From the NCBI GenBank assembly GCA_902629695.1, contig CACORY010000006.1:1-61578 (forward strand): a stretch of 61,578 bases of DNA, read 5' to 3'. Positions 1 through 9,615 of this stretch are shown piece by piece. Numbering within the stretch: position 1 is the first letter of the stretch; each line of letters opens with the position of its first letter. A program made the translations under genes and the position numbers. The notes below the pieces were generated by a model. It searched no databases. It had not been told where the DNA came from and was given only the letters and a program-made list of their open reading frames with translations. The DNA is from an uncultured Pelagibacteraceae bacterium. Lineage in GTDB: Bacteria > Pseudomonadota > Alphaproteobacteria > Pelagibacterales > Pelagibacteraceae.

Positions 1-100
1 AAATGTTGAAGCAAAAAACCCAATAGAGAACAAAACTCAGACAAAACAGAAAAAGACAAAATCTGTCACAAAAAAATCAAAAAAAGTTAGCAAAAAGTAA
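1..100 (+). CDS. tig: C-terminal end of a gene, probably trigger factor (partial)
   Basis: Only the last 32 codons are in the window, in the frame starting at base 2 and ending with TAA at 98-100. The visible tail is extremely rich in lysine, threonine and serine, as expected for a disordered basic C-terminus and not a folded domain. The identity is inferred from position: tig lies directly upstream of clpP-clpX-lon in very many bacteria, and SAR11 trigger factors often carry lysine-rich tails. Nothing in the visible residues is diagnostic of the chaperone, so another protein with a basic tail is possible. The gene would end 34 bases before clpP. Confidence 0.6.
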   Translation, partial: NVEAKNPIENKTQTKQKKTKSVTKKSKKVSKK

Positions 101-134
101 TCTCAAGTTGTATAAGTAAAACGAATCAACTTTT

Positions 135-746
135 ATGATTAATAAATTTTCAGAATATATGAGTAACCTTGTACCAATGGTTGTTGAACAATCTAATAGA
201 GGTGAACGAGCATATGATATTTACTCTAGGTTATTAAAAGAGAGAATAATTTTTTTAACTGGTCAAATAAATGATAACGTAGCCTCTTTAGTCACTGCCC
301 AATTATTATTTTTAGAAGCTGAAGATCCTAAAAAAGAAATTTTTTTATACATTAACAGCCCCGGTGGCCTAGTAACGTCTGGTTTAGGTATTTATGATAC
401 TATGCAATATATAAAACCAGATGTCTCTACTTTATGTATAGGTCAAGCAGCATCTATGGGTTCATTTTTATTAGCTTCAGGCACTAAAGGAAAAAGATTT
501 TCATTACCAAATTCCAGAATAATGGTTCATCAACCATCAGCTGGATTTCAAGGGCAAGCAACTGATATTGAAATACATGCTAATGAGGTTTTAGCATTAA
601 AGAAAAGACTTAATGAAATTTATTCAAAGCATACTGGAAAATCAGTTGATGAAATTAAATCTGCGTTAGAGAGAGATAATTTTATGACAGCTGACACAGC
701 TAAGTCATTCGGCTTAATAGACGAAGTTGTGGAAAAAAGATCTTAA
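135..746 (+). CDS. clpP: ATP-dependent Clp protease proteolytic subunit ClpP
   Basis: The 203-residue protein is the serine peptidase that forms the double-ring chamber of the Clp protease and degrades proteins unfolded by ClpX. The catalytic triad is visible: Ser107 in GQAASMGS, His132 in MVHQP and Asp181 in ERDNF, with the 25- and 74-residue spacings of E. coli ClpP. The NSPGG strand that binds substrate is at 74-78. Length matches the family. The next gene is clpX, 89 bases downstream. A TATAAG hexamer at 111-116 could be a -10 element, but I see no good -35 partner. Confidence 0.98.
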   Translation: MINKFSEYMSNLVPMVVEQSNRGERAYDIYSRLLKERIIFLTGQINDNVASLVTAQLLFLEAEDPKKEIFLYINSPGGLVTSGLGIYDTMQYIKPDVSTLCIGQAASMGSFLLASGTKGKRFSLPNSRIMVHQPSAGFQGQATDIEIHANEVLALKKRLNEIYSKHTGKSVDEIKSALERDNFMTADTAKSFGLIDEVVEKRS

Positions 747-778
747 AATACCATATATTGAATTATAACTATTACAAA

Positions 779-804
779 CTTGATTAGTATGAGTCACTTA
801 TAAT
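779..804 (+). promoter_or_regulatory. candidate promoter for clpX, possibly heat-shock type
   Basis: The 89-base gap between clpP and clpX contains CTTGAT at 779-784 and CTTATAAT at 797-804, separated by 12 bases. The CTTGA-type -35 and the short spacing resemble a sigma-32 promoter more than a sigma-70 promoter, which would need about 17 bases between the hexamers. TATAAT at 799-804 is also a perfect sigma-70 -10 hexamer. Chance matches are frequent in DNA this AT-rich, so this is only a candidate. Confidence 0.3.
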
Positions 805-835
805 AAAGTAAATTTATTGATTCGTTTTAAATTTT

Positions 836-2104
836 ATGAGCACTAATAATAAAAACATTTTGTACTGTTCTTTTTGTGGAAAAAGCCAACACGAGGTAAG
901 AAAGTTAATTGCTGGTCCGACGGTATTTATCTGTGATGAATGCGTTGAACTATGTATGGATATTATTAAAGAAGAAAGCAAAGATACTTTTGTTAAACAT
1001 CAGGATGGACTACCTTCTCCTAAAGAAATCTGTTCTGTATTAGATGATTATGTTATAGGACAACCACATGCTAAGAAAGTTTTATCTGTTGCAGTTCATA
1101 ACCATTATAAGAGATTAAATTACGAAAATAAAACAAGTAAAAATGTTGAACTTGCAAAATCAAATATTCTTCTAGTAGGCCCAACAGGTTGTGGAAAAAC
1201 ATTATTGGCTCAAACATTAGCAAGAATACTTGACGTTCCATTCACTATGGCAGATGCAACAACTTTAACAGAAGCTGGTTACGTTGGTGAAGATGTTGAA
1301 AATATAATTTTAAAATTATTACAAGCAGCAGACTATAATGTAGAAAAAGCTCAAAGAGGAATAGTTTATATTGATGAAGTTGATAAGATAAGTAGAAAAT
1401 CTGAGAACCCATCAATCACTAGAGATGTTTCAGGAGAAGGAGTACAACAAGCATTATTAAAAATTATGGAAGGTACAGTTGCAAGTGTTCCTCCGCAAGG
1501 TGGAAGAAAACACCCACAACAAGAATTTTTACAAGTGGATACAACTAATATATTATTTATTTGTGGTGGTGCTTTTGCTGGATTGGACAAAATTATTTCT
1601 CAAAGAGACAAAGGTACTTCAATTGGTTTTGGTGCTAATGTTAAAAATACACAAATTAAAAAAACTGGTGAATGGATGAAAGGTCTAGAACCTGAGGATT
1701 TATTAAAATACGGTTTAATACCAGAATTTATTGGAAGACTTCCAATGATCGCTACTCTAGATGATCTTGATGAAAAATCTTTAATAAAGATTTTACAAGA
1801 ACCAAAAAATTCATTGGTTAAACAATATCAAGAATTATTTAAACTAGATGGTGCAAAACTAACATTTAAAGAGAGTGCTTTGAAAGAAATTTCTATTAAA
1901 GCAATTAATAAAAAAACTGGCGCAAGAGGTTTGAGATCAATATTAGAAAATATTTTACTTAAAACAATGTATGATTTACCTAGCCAAGAGAATATAGAGG
2001 AAGTAATAATCGACTCAGGCACAGTTAAAGGAGATAATCAACCAATCTTAGTTCATTCAAAAAATCCTAATAAATCTAAATCTAGCAAAACAACAGCGGC
2101 TTAA
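836..2104 (+). CDS. clpX: ATP-dependent Clp protease ATPase subunit ClpX
   Basis: ClpX is the hexameric AAA+ unfoldase that recognises tagged substrates and feeds them to ClpP. The 422-residue protein has the N-terminal zinc-binding domain with Cys11, Cys14, Cys33 and Cys36. It then has Walker A GPTGCGKT at 115-122, Walker B ending in Asp180-Glu181, the pore-region GGRKHP near 222-227, and the IGF tripeptide at 263-265 that docks on ClpP. It is full length for the family and ends in a short lysine/serine-rich tail. lon follows after 60 bases. Confidence 0.98.
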   Translation: MSTNNKNILYCSFCGKSQHEVRKLIAGPTVFICDECVELCMDIIKEESKDTFVKHQDGLPSPKEICSVLDDYVIGQPHAKKVLSVAVHNHYKRLNYENKTSKNVELAKSNILLVGPTGCGKTLLAQTLARILDVPFTMADATTLTEAGYVGEDVENIILKLLQAADYNVEKAQRGIVYIDEVDKISRKSENPSITRDVSGEGVQQALLKIMEGTVASVPPQGGRKHPQQEFLQVDTTNILFICGGAFAGLDKIISQRDKGTSIGFGANVKNTQIKKTGEWMKGLEPEDLLKYGLIPEFIGRLPMIATLDDLDEKSLIKILQEPKNSLVKQYQELFKLDGAKLTFKESALKEISIKAINKKTGARGLRSILENILLKTMYDLPSQENIEEVIIDSGTVKGDNQPILVHSKNPNKSKSSKTTAA

Positions 2105-2164
2105 TAACCATAATAAGTAACAAAAAGGTATTGCATTATAGATTATAATATCCATATTCTAACT

Positions 2165-4543
2165 ATGGACATAAAAATTTCATCACCATTATTACCCTTA
2201 AGGGACATAGTAGTCTTCCCGAGTATGGTAATACCTTTATTTGTAGGAAGAGATAAATCCATTTCTGCTTTGAATGAAGTGATGAAAAATGACAAAAAGA
2301 TAATTTTAGTCACTCAAAAAAATTCTGAGATTGATGATCCAAAAAAAACAGATATTTTTATGTATGGATGTGAAGGTAATATACTTCAATTATTAAAATT
2401 ACCGGATGGGACTGTTAAAGTTTTAGTTGAGGGTGTTAAAAGAGTAAAAATTTTAGATTTTAAAGATAATGATAAGTTTATAGTCTGCGAATATTCCGTG
2501 TTAAACGATATAATTAATAAAGATGAGGATTTATACCCCTTAGCAGCTACAGCAGTAAGGAGATTAGAAAAATTAACATCTATAAATAAAAAAATTTCTA
2601 GCGAAACTATTAATAACATTAAGCAATTAAAAGATCCTTCCCATATTGCAGATAATATTGCTTCTCATATATCGGCGACGATTTCTGAAAAACAACAAAT
2701 ATTTGAAAATGCAGATGTTAAAAAAAGATTGAATTCTATAATTAAGATAATGGAAAATGAAACTAGCATTATTGGAGTTGAAAAGAGGATAAGAGGAAGA
2801 GTTAAAACTCAGATGGAAAAAACTCAAAGAGAATACTATTTAAATGAACAACTTAAAGCTATTCAGAAAGAATTGGGTGAAATTGAGGATGGCAAAGACG
2901 AAAGTACAAGTTTAAATAAAGCAATCCTTAAAGCTAAGATGCCTAAAGAAGTAGAAAAAAAGTGCTTACAAGAGCTTAAAAAATTAAAAAATATGAGCCC
3001 AATGTCTGCTGAAGCAACTGTTGTGAGAAATTATTTAGATTGGATGACAGAACTACCTTGGTATAAAAAAAGTGAGGTCGATATAGATCTTAAGAAAGCT
3101 TTAGAAATATTAGATAAAGATCATTTTGGATTAGAAAAAGTTAAAGAAAGGATAATTGAATTTTTAGCTGTTCAAAAAAGAATGGAAAAAATTAAAGGTC
3201 CTATTTTGTGTTTAGTTGGTCCTCCCGGTGTCGGAAAAACATCTTTAGGTAAATCAATTGCGAAAGCTACAAATAGAGAATTTGTGAGAATGTCTGTTGG
3301 TGGCATGAGAGATGAAGCAGAAATTAGAGGTCATAGAAGAACATATATAGGATCGTTACCAGGAAAAATTATACAGATGATGAAAAAAGCTGGTACAAAA
3401 AATCCTTTAATTTTATTAGATGAAATAGATAAAATTGGAAATGATTATAGAGGTGATCCATCGTCTGCTTTATTAGAAGCCTTGGATCCAGAACAAAATA
3501 CATCTTTTAATGATCACTACTTAGAAGTGGATTATGATTTATCAGATGTGATGTTTGTTACAACGGCAAATACGCTTAATATTCTTCCACCTTTACTAGA
3601 CAGAATGGAGGTTATCAGATTAGCTGGATACACAGAAGATGAAAAAATTAATATTGCAAATAAATATTTATTACCAAAACAGATAAAAGATAATGGTGTT
3701 AAAGAAAAAGAAATGAATTTAGAAAATAATATAATTCAAGAAATAATAAGAAGTTACACAAAAGAGTCAGGAGTGAGAAATCTGGAGAGAGAAATTTCAA
3801 AAGTTGCAAGAAAAGTTGTTAAAAAAGTTGTCTCAGGAGAGGAAAAAGAAGTTAAAATTAATAAAGAAAACTTATCAGATTTTTTAGGAGTGCCTAAATT
3901 TAAATCAGGCGAGCTAGAAGCAGAGAATAGAGTGGGAATTGTTACAGGTTTAGCATGGACGGAGTATGGTGGTGAGATTTTAAAGATTGAAACAGCAACC
4001 ATGCCAGGCAAAGGAAGAATGCAGATAACTGGTAAACTTGGTGATGTGATGCAAGAATCTGTTAAAGCAGCGAAATCCTTTGTTAGATCAAAATGTTTGG
4101 AGTATGGAATTATACCGCCATTATTTGAAAAAAAAGATTTTCATATCCATGTTCCTGAGGGAGCAACTCCTAAAGATGGACCTTCTGCAGGTATAGGTAT
4201 GGTAACATCAATAGTCTCTTCGATCACTAATATTCCAGTTAAAAGAGATGTTGCAATGACGGGTGAAGTTACCCTTACGGGTCAAGTATTACCAATTGGT
4301 GGTTTAAAAGAGAAATTGATTGCTGCACATAGAGCAGGCATAAAAGAAGTTTTAATACCAAAAGAAAACGAAAAAGATTTAGTAGATATGCCAAAAAAGA
4401 TTATTGATGAAGTTAAGATTACACCAGTAGAATTTGCTGATGAAGCTTTGAAAATTGCCTTAACTAAGGAGTTAAAAAAGACTGAATGGGTTGAGGTAGA
4501 TATATCTAAAAAAGATGATAAATCTCAAGCTAGTATTCAATAG
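2165..4543 (+). CDS. lon: ATP-dependent protease Lon (La)
   Basis: Lon degrades misfolded and some regulatory proteins in the cytoplasm. The 792-residue protein has the N-terminal substrate-binding domain (starting with the typical SPLLPLRDIVVFP), an AAA+ module with Walker A GPPGVGKT at 352-359, and a C-terminal peptidase domain. The catalytic dyad is Ser674 in PKDGPSAG and Lys717 in GGLKEK, 43 residues apart as in E. coli. Length is normal for LonA. The 60-base upstream gap holds TATAAT at 2144-2149, but I see no convincing -35 for it, so lon may be read from clpX or from its own weak promoter. Confidence 0.98.
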   Translation: MDIKISSPLLPLRDIVVFPSMVIPLFVGRDKSISALNEVMKNDKKIILVTQKNSEIDDPKKTDIFMYGCEGNILQLLKLPDGTVKVLVEGVKRVKILDFKDNDKFIVCEYSVLNDIINKDEDLYPLAATAVRRLEKLTSINKKISSETINNIKQLKDPSHIADNIASHISATISEKQQIFENADVKKRLNSIIKIMENETSIIGVEKRIRGRVKTQMEKTQREYYLNEQLKAIQKELGEIEDGKDESTSLNKAILKAKMPKEVEKKCLQELKKLKNMSPMSAEATVVRNYLDWMTELPWYKKSEVDIDLKKALEILDKDHFGLEKVKERIIEFLAVQKRMEKIKGPILCLVGPPGVGKTSLGKSIAKATNREFVRMSVGGMRDEAEIRGHRRTYIGSLPGKIIQMMKKAGTKNPLILLDEIDKIGNDYRGDPSSALLEALDPEQNTSFNDHYLEVDYDLSDVMFVTTANTLNILPPLLDRMEVIRLAGYTEDEKINIANKYLLPKQIKDNGVKEKEMNLENNIIQEIIRSYTKESGVRNLEREISKVARKVVKKVVSGEEKEVKINKENLSDFLGVPKFKSGELEAENRVGIVTGLAWTEYGGEILKIETATMPGKGRMQITGKLGDVMQESVKAAKSFVRSKCLEYGIIPPLFEKKDFHIHVPEGATPKDGPSAGIGMVTSIVSSITNIPVKRDVAMTGEVTLTGQVLPIGGLKEKLIAAHRAGIKEVLIPKENEKDLVDMPKKIIDEVKITPVEFADEALKIALTKELKKTEWVEVDISKKDDKSQASIQ

Positions 4544-4555
4544 TAAAATTAAATC

Positions 4556-4675
4556 ATGGAATTATTCTTATTTTTAATAATTGTAGTGTTTGTTATTTTT
4601 TATTTGACGAGACCTACTTCTAAACAGGAAGAAGAAAATTTTAACTCCAAAAATAATTGGAGAGGTGGATTTTAA
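4556..4675 (+). CDS. 39-residue single-pass membrane peptide, unknown function
   Basis: This short reading frame starts with ATG 12 bases after the lon stop and ends in TAA. The product has a hydrophobic stretch at about residues 3-17 (leucine, isoleucine, valine, phenylalanine). A charged or polar tail of about 22 residues follows, with three consecutive glutamates and ending NWRGGF. The layout suggests a small inner-membrane peptide with a soluble tail. The clean boundary between membrane and polar parts, and its position in an otherwise fully used genome, favour a real gene. I do not recognise a family. It could be co-transcribed with lon. Such short frames also arise by chance. Confidence 0.5.
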   Translation: MELFLFLIIVVFVIFYLTRPTSKQEEENFNSKNNWRGGF

Positions 4676-4709
4676 AAAATTTTCCATATATTATAACAAG
4701 TAATTAATC

Positions 4710-4737
4710 TTGACGTTAATCAGCTAAGATATATAAA
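4710..4737 (+). promoter_or_regulatory. candidate sigma-70 promoter for the tRNA pair
   Basis: TTGACG at 4710-4715 and TATAAA at 4732-4737 are separated by 16 bases, each matching the sigma-70 consensus at five of six positions. Transcription would begin near 4744, about 10 bases before the tRNA-Val gene. This is one of the better promoter matches in the window. Confidence 0.5.
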
Positions 4738-4753
4738 TCACTATTTTGGATTA

Positions 4754-4829
4754 GGGCGGTTAGCTCAGTTGGTAGAGCATCTCGTTTACACCGAGGGGGT
4801 CAAAGGTTCGAGTCCTTTACTGCCCACCA
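4754..4829 (+). tRNA. tRNA-Val, anticodon TAC
   Basis: The 76-base gene folds into a full cloverleaf. The acceptor stem is GGGCGGT with ACTGCCC, including one G-T pair. The D arm contains the usual AGCTCAGTTGGTAGAGC. The anticodon stem CTCG/CGAG encloses a seven-base loop with anticodon TAC, and the T arm carries GTTCGAGTC. The CCA end is encoded (4827-4829). TAC reads valine codons and suits the A- and T-ending codons that dominate here. Confidence 0.97.
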
Positions 4830-4844
4830 AAATGAATCATTAGT

Positions 4845-4921
4845 GGGGGTGTAGCTCAGTTGGTTAGAGCGATCGCCTGTCACGCGATAGGTCGAGGGTT
4901 CGAGTCCCTTCACTCCCGCCA
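4845..4921 (+). tRNA. tRNA-Asp, anticodon GTC
   Basis: The 77-base gene starts 15 bases after tRNA-Val and is probably on the same transcript. The acceptor stem GGGGGTG pairs with CACTCCC, the discriminator is G as in other tRNA-Asp, and CCA is encoded. The anticodon stem ATCGC/GCGAT encloses the loop CTGTCAC, giving anticodon GTC. The D and T arms are normal. Confidence 0.97.
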
Positions 4922-5028
4922 CTTTGCTTCATTTAAAGCTTATTATTTTGATTAATTGAGCTGTATATCTAAGATAATGTGACCTATCACCACTTCATCT
5001 AGCTATAAAAAATGATATATATTCCACC
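4922..5028 (+). promoter_or_regulatory. intergenic region with candidate promoter(s) for the nuo operon
   Basis: This 107-base gap precedes the long nuo transcript, so a promoter is expected here. Two -10-like hexamers are visible: GATAAT at 4973-4978 (with TTGATT at 4948-4953) and TATAAA at 5004-5009 (with GTGACC at 4979-4984). Both pairs have a 19-base spacer, longer than ideal, so I cannot choose between them. A four-base-pair GCTT/AAGC hairpin at about 4926-4939 followed by a T-rich stretch might weakly end the tRNA transcript. Confidence 0.35.
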
Positions 5029-5397
5029 ATGACTGCGGAGTTTTTAAAAGATTATTTGCCTATAATTTTGTTCCTAATTATTGCTTTGGGATTAAGTTGT
5101 GCATTCATAGTAATTAATTTTATCCTATCTCCTAAAAATCCTGACCCAGAGAAATTATCGGCATATGAATGCGGGTTTGAACCATTCCAAGACTCTAGAA
5201 TGGAATTTGATGTAAGGTTTTATTTAGTTGCTATACTTTTTATTATTTTTGATCTTGAAATTGCTTTTTTATTTCCTTGGGCAATTTCATTAGGAAATAT
5301 TGGAATTTTAGGTTTTACCTCAATGATGATTTTTTTATTCATACTTACAGTTGGTTTTATTTATGAGTGGAAAAAAGGTGCATTAGACTGGGAATAG
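5029..5397 (+). CDS. nuoA: NADH-quinone oxidoreductase subunit A
   Basis: NuoA is a small membrane subunit at the junction between the membrane and peripheral arms of complex I. The 122-residue protein has three hydrophobic segments (about 10-32, 63-85 and 88-112). It also has the family's YECGFEP motif in the first loop, with the conserved cysteine near position 48, and the acidic [10 protein letters not shown] helix. It is the first gene of the nuo run, with 10 bases to nuoB. Confidence 0.97.
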   Translation: MTAEFLKDYLPIILFLIIALGLSCAFIVINFILSPKNPDPEKLSAYECGFEPFQDSRMEFDVRFYLVAILFIIFDLEIAFLFPWAISLGNIGILGFTSMMIFLFILTVGFIYEWKKGALDWE

Positions 5398-5407
5398 ATT
5401 TTTTCAA

Positions 5408-5923
5408 ATGAAAAATAAATTAGATCAAGTACCACAAGAATTTAAACAATTAGCTAAAGATTTTAGTGAAAATGGTTTTATTACGACCTCTTTAGATAAC
5501 TTGATAAATTGGTCTAGATCTGGCTCCCTTCATTGGATGACTTTTGGTCTTGCCTGTTGTGCAGTAGAAATGATGCAGACGGCTATGCCTCGATATGATT
5601 TAGAAAGATTTGGTGCTGCACCACGTGGATCACCAAGACAATCAGATGTTATGATTGTTGCAGGCACTTTAACAAACAAAATGGCACCAGCTCTAAGAAA
5701 AGTTTACGATCAAATGCCCGAACCAAGATATGTAATATCTATGGGAAGTTGTGCTAATGGTGGAGGATATTATCACTATTCATACTCTGTTGTAAGAGGA
5801 TGTGATAGGATTGTTCCAGTTGATATCTATGTTCCAGGCTGTCCTCCTTCAGCAGAGGCATTGTTGTATGGTATCTTACAACTTCAAAAAAAAATTAGAA
5901 ATAAAGGTTCTTTAACTAGATAA
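5408..5923 (+). CDS. nuoB: NADH-quinone oxidoreductase subunit B
   Basis: NuoB carries the terminal iron-sulfur cluster N2, which passes electrons to ubiquinone. The four cluster ligands are visible: the adjacent pair Cys50-Cys51 in [10 protein letters not shown], Cys115 in GSCANGGG and Cys145 in VPGCPPS. At 171 residues it has the usual length for alphaproteobacterial NuoB. It sits one base before nuoC, so translation is likely coupled. Confidence 0.98.
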   Translation: MKNKLDQVPQEFKQLAKDFSENGFITTSLDNLINWSRSGSLHWMTFGLACCAVEMMQTAMPRYDLERFGAAPRGSPRQSDVMIVAGTLTNKMAPALRKVYDQMPEPRYVISMGSCANGGGYYHYSYSVVRGCDRIVPVDIYVPGCPPSAEALLYGILQLQKKIRNKGSLTR

Positions 5924-5924
5924 T

Positions 5925-6530
5925 ATGAATAATTTAATTGATTTAGAAAAAAAAATAAATTCTGAACTTGCTACTAAGATAAATAAGTCTTCAGTAAAAC
6001 ATAATCAAATTTATGTTGAAATTGATAAAGAAGATTTAATTGATGTCGTTTTGTTTCTCAAAACACATAAAGACATTAAATTTAGACAGCTCATAGATAT
6101 TACAGTTGTTGATTATCCAGAAGAAACACAAAGATTTAAAATTGTATATTTATTTTTAAGTCATGAGTTTAATCAAAGAATGATTTTAAGCTATTTTATT
6201 AATGAAAATGAAGTTATCTCTTCTTTAACACCGGTATTTCCATCAGCGAATTGGATGGAGAGAGAAGTTTTTGATATGTATGGGGTAAATTTTAAAGATC
6301 ATCCTGATTTAAGAAGAATACTTACCGATTATGGCTTTGAGGGTCATCCATTAAGAAAAGATTTTCCTTTAACAGGTCACTCGGAGGTAAGATACAGCGA
6401 GGAACAAAAAAAAGTAATAAATGAACCAGTTAAATTAGAACAAAATTATAGAAATTTTGATTATGAAAGTCCTTGGGAGGGTACAAAATATATTAAAGAA
6501 ATAAAAGAAACTAATGACAAAAAAAATTAA
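5925..6530 (+). CDS. nuoC: NADH-quinone oxidoreductase subunit C (30 kDa)
   Basis: NuoC is a peripheral-arm scaffold subunit without cofactors. The 201-residue protein contains the family signature around residues 107-145: [20 protein letters not shown] followed by RRIL, and then [12 protein letters not shown]. It is a separate gene here, not a fused nuoCD. Its 3' end overlaps nuoD by 17 bases, consistent with coupled translation. Confidence 0.97.
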   Translation: MNNLIDLEKKINSELATKINKSSVKHNQIYVEIDKEDLIDVVLFLKTHKDIKFRQLIDITVVDYPEETQRFKIVYLFLSHEFNQRMILSYFINENEVISSLTPVFPSANWMEREVFDMYGVNFKDHPDLRRILTDYGFEGHPLRKDFPLTGHSEVRYSEEQKKVINEPVKLEQNYRNFDYESPWEGTKYIKEIKETNDKKN

Positions 6531-7689
6531 AAATTTAAATTTAAATTTTGGTCCACAACATCCTGCAGCTCATGGTGTGTTAAGATTAATACTTGAGCTT
6601 GATGGAGAGGTTGTTGAAAAAGCTGATCCACATATTGGTTTATTACATAGAGGAACTGAAAAATTAATTGAAAACAAAACTTACATGCAAGCAGTACCAT
6701 ATTTTGATCGTTTAGACTATGTAGCTCCGATGAATCAAGAACATGCTTTTGCTTTGGCGGTAGAAAAAATTTTACAAATTGATGTCCCAATAAGAGCTCA
6801 ATATATAAGAGTTATGTTTTGTGAAATTGGTAGAATATTAAGCCATATTTTAAATGTAACAACACAAGCATTAGATGTTGGAGCCTTAACACCTTCATTG
6901 TGGGGATTTGAAGAAAGAGAAACATTAATGACATTTTATGAGCGTGCATCTGGATCAAGATTACACGCAAATTATTTTAGAGCGGGGGGAGTTCATCAGG
7001 ATTTACCTGCAGGTTTAGAAAATGATATAGCTAAATTTTGTGAAAGTTTTCCAAAAATAATCAATGACCTTGAAAATCTTTTAACTGACAACAGAATATT
7101 TAAACAAAGAAATGTAGATATTGGCATTGTTTCAAAAGAAGATGCGCTTGATTATTCATTTAGTGGTGTAATGATTAGAGGATCAGGTATTCCATGGGAT
7201 TTGAGAAAATCACAACCTTATGATTGTTATGATCAAATAGATTTTAAAATTCCAGTTGGTAAAAATGGTGACTGTTATGATCGTTATTTGTGTAGAATTG
7301 AGGAAATGAAAGAAAGTGTTTCTATTATCAAGCAATGCTTGGCAAAAATGGAAAAAGGTCCAATTAAAACTTTTGATGGAAAAATATCTCCACCTTCAAA
7401 AAAAGATATAAAACAATCAATGGAGGCTTTGATACATCACTTTAAATTATTTACTGAAGGATACCGTGTGCCTAAGGATGAAATTTACACTGCTGTTGAG
7501 GCACCAAAAGGGGAATTCGGTGTATATTTAATTTCAGATGGTTCAAGTAAACCTTATAAGTGCAAAATTAGAGCTCCAGGATTTTCTCATTTGCAATCAA
7601 TGGATTATTTAATTAAAGGTCATATGCTTGCAGATGTTCCAGCAGTCCTTGGTTCTTTAGATATAGTTTTTGGGGAGGTGGATAGATGA
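6514..7689 (+). CDS. nuoD: NADH-quinone oxidoreductase subunit D (49 kDa)
   Basis: NuoD forms the quinone-binding cavity together with NuoB. The 391-residue protein opens with the conserved [13 protein letters not shown] and [10 protein letters not shown] segments, and ends with the family-typical DIVFGEVDR. The start at 6514 lies inside the end of nuoC and is supported by the conserved N-terminus, which begins within 12 residues. The stop overlaps the nuoE start by 4 bases. Confidence 0.98.
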   Translation: MTKKIKNLNLNFGPQHPAAHGVLRLILELDGEVVEKADPHIGLLHRGTEKLIENKTYMQAVPYFDRLDYVAPMNQEHAFALAVEKILQIDVPIRAQYIRVMFCEIGRILSHILNVTTQALDVGALTPSLWGFEERETLMTFYERASGSRLHANYFRAGGVHQDLPAGLENDIAKFCESFPKIINDLENLLTDNRIFKQRNVDIGIVSKEDALDYSFSGVMIRGSGIPWDLRKSQPYDCYDQIDFKIPVGKNGDCYDRYLCRIEEMKESVSIIKQCLAKMEKGPIKTFDGKISPPSKKDIKQSMEALIHHFKLFTEGYRVPKDEIYTAVEAPKGEFGVYLISDGSSKPYKCKIRAPGFSHLQSMDYLIKGHMLADVPAVLGSLDIVFGEVDR

Positions 7690-8294
7690 GTTTAAGAAGA
7701 CCAGCTAAAAATCAGCCAGATAATTTTGAATTTAATTCTTCCTCAATGGAAGCAGCGAAAATAATCATCTCTAAATATCCAGAGGGTAAGCAACAAAGTG
7801 CGGTTATGGCGTTGTTATACATTGCACAAAAACAAAATGATAATTGGATACCTTTGGCTGCAATGAAGTACATAGCAAAGTTTTTAGACATGCCATATAT
7901 AAAAGTTTATGAAGTTGCTACTTTTTACAGTATGTATAATTTATCACCTGTAGGAAAATATTTTATTCAAGTATGTACTACGACCCCATGCATGATAAGA
8001 GGTGCAAATAAGTTAGTAGAGGCATGTAAAGAAAAAATTTCAGAAAAAGAGTGTGAACTTTCAAATGATAAAAGCTGCTCATGGATGGAAGTTGAATGCT
8101 TAGGAGCATGTGTAAATGCCCCAATGATGCAAATCAATGATGATTATTATGAAGATCTTGACAAAGAAAAAACTTTAAAAATTTTAGATAAAATCTTAAA
8201 TGGAGAAAAACCAATACCTGGTTCATATAGAGGTAGAATTAATAATGAACCAGAAAATAACAGAAAAACATTAATGGATTTAAAAAATGCTTAA
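7686..8294 (+). CDS. nuoE: NADH-quinone oxidoreductase subunit E (24 kDa)
   Basis: NuoE is a thioredoxin-like subunit that holds the [2Fe-2S] cluster N1a next to the NADH-oxidising NuoF. The four ligands are Cys97 and Cys102 (CTTTPC) and Cys138 and Cys142 (CLGAC). The 202-residue length is typical. It overlaps nuoF by 8 bases. Confidence 0.97.
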   Translation: MSLRRPAKNQPDNFEFNSSSMEAAKIIISKYPEGKQQSAVMALLYIAQKQNDNWIPLAAMKYIAKFLDMPYIKVYEVATFYSMYNLSPVGKYFIQVCTTTPCMIRGANKLVEACKEKISEKECELSNDKSCSWMEVECLGACVNAPMMQINDDYYEDLDKEKTLKILDKILNGEKPIPGSYRGRINNEPENNRKTLMDLKNA

Positions 8295-9615
8295 AGATCA
8301 GGATAGAATTTTTCAAAATTTATACAATGATTTGGGACCAGATTTAGCTTCATCTCAAAAAAGAGGTGATTGGGTAAATACTAAAGAAATAACAAATAAA
8401 GGCAGAGATTGGATAATAAATGAGATTAAAGACTCTCAACTTAGGGGTAGAGGTGGAGCTGGATTTCCAACAGGTTTAAAATGGTCATTTGCTCCAAAAG
8501 AAATTGGGTCTAGACCTCACTACTTAGTTATTAATGGTGATGAGTCTGAGCCAGGTACTTGTAAAGACAGAGATATCTTGAGATTTGAACCTCATAAATT
8601 AATCGAGGGTTGTTTGATAGCATCTTATGCTATTCAAGCACATGTTTGTTATATTTACATAAGAGGAGAGTATTTTATAGATGGACAAAAACTACAAACT
8701 GCAATTGATGAAGCTTATGAAAAAAAATTATTAGGTAAAAATGCTGCTGGCACTGGATGGGATTTAGATATTTATATTCATTATGGAGCAGGTGCATATA
8801 TTTGTGGTGAAGAAACAGCATTGCTTGAAAGCATTGAAGGAAAGAAGGGTCAACCAAGATTAAAACCCCCTTTTCCAGCATTAATTGGTCTTTATGGATG
8901 CCCAACAATAATTAATAATGTTGAAACTATAGCAGTAGTGCCGACAATTCTTAGAAGAGGTGGTAAATGGTTTGCCTCTTTAGGTAGAGAAAAAAACACA
9001 GGGACTAAAATTTTTTGTATTTCTGGTAATGTTAACAATCCCTGTAACGTTGAGGAAGAAATGAACATTCCATTGAAAGAATTAATTGAGGTTCATGCTG
9101 GGGGTGTTATTGGTGGTTGGGATAATTTACAAGCTGTTATTCCTGGTGGATCGTCAATGCCACTAATACCTAAAGATAAATGTGAAACATTGACTATGGA
9201 TTTTGACTCTTTGATGGCAGAAAAAAGTGGATTAGGAACAGCTGGTGTAGTGGTCATTAACAAAGATCAAGATATCATTAAATGTATGGCAAGAATTGCA
9301 AGATTTTATAAACATGAAAGTTGTGGACAATGCACACCTTGTAGAGAGGGATCAGGTTGGATGTGGAGAATGTTAGAAAGAATGGCAAAAGGTGAAGCAT
9401 CAAGAGATGAAATAGAAATGTTAGGTGATGTAACAAAACAAATAGAAGGACATACGATTTGTGCTTTTGGCGAAGGGTCTTCTTGGCCAGTTCAAGGTTT
9501 ATTAAGACATTTTAAAGATGAGATTAAAAAAAGAAATAAATTTGATCCTATTGTGAAAGAAAATAAAAATATTCCTTATTTGGTAGATCAACACTTATTG
9601 GACAAAAATGCTTAA
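8287..9615 (+). CDS. nuoF: NADH-quinone oxidoreductase subunit F (51 kDa)
   Basis: NuoF binds NADH and FMN and carries the [4Fe-4S] cluster N3. The 442-residue protein has the glycine-rich nucleotide site [14 protein letters not shown] near residue 55 and the [10 protein letters not shown] segment near 95. The C-terminal cluster motif [10 protein letters not shown] lies near 350, with its fourth cysteine in HTICAFGEG about 40 residues later. It is full length and overlaps both neighbours by 8 bases. Confidence 0.98.
   Translation: MLKDQDRIFQNLYNDLGPDLASSQKRGDWVNTKEITNKGRDWIINEIKDSQLRGRGGAGFPTGLKWSFAPKEIGSRPHYLVINGDESEPGTCKDRDILRFEPHKLIEGCLIASYAIQAHVCYIYIRGEYFIDGQKLQTAIDEAYEKKLLGKNAAGTGWDLDIYIHYGAGAYICGEETALLESIEGKKGQPRLKPPFPALIGLYGCPTIINNVETIAVVPTILRRGGKWFASLGREKNTGTKIFCISGNVNNPCNVEEEMNIPLKELIEVHAGGVIGGWDNLQAVIPGGSSMPLIPKDKCETLTMDFDSLMAEKSGLGTAGVVVINKDQDIIKCMARIARFYKHESCGQCTPCREGSGWMWRMLERMAKGEASRDEIEMLGDVTKQIEGHTICAFGEGSSWPVQGLLRHFKDEIKKRNKFDPIVKENKNIPYLVDQHLLDKNA

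Noticed and set aside
4922..4950. Hairpin plus T-rich stretch after tRNA-Asp as a terminator
   Set aside because: The stem has only four base pairs and the tail is interrupted by A; too weak to list as a terminator.
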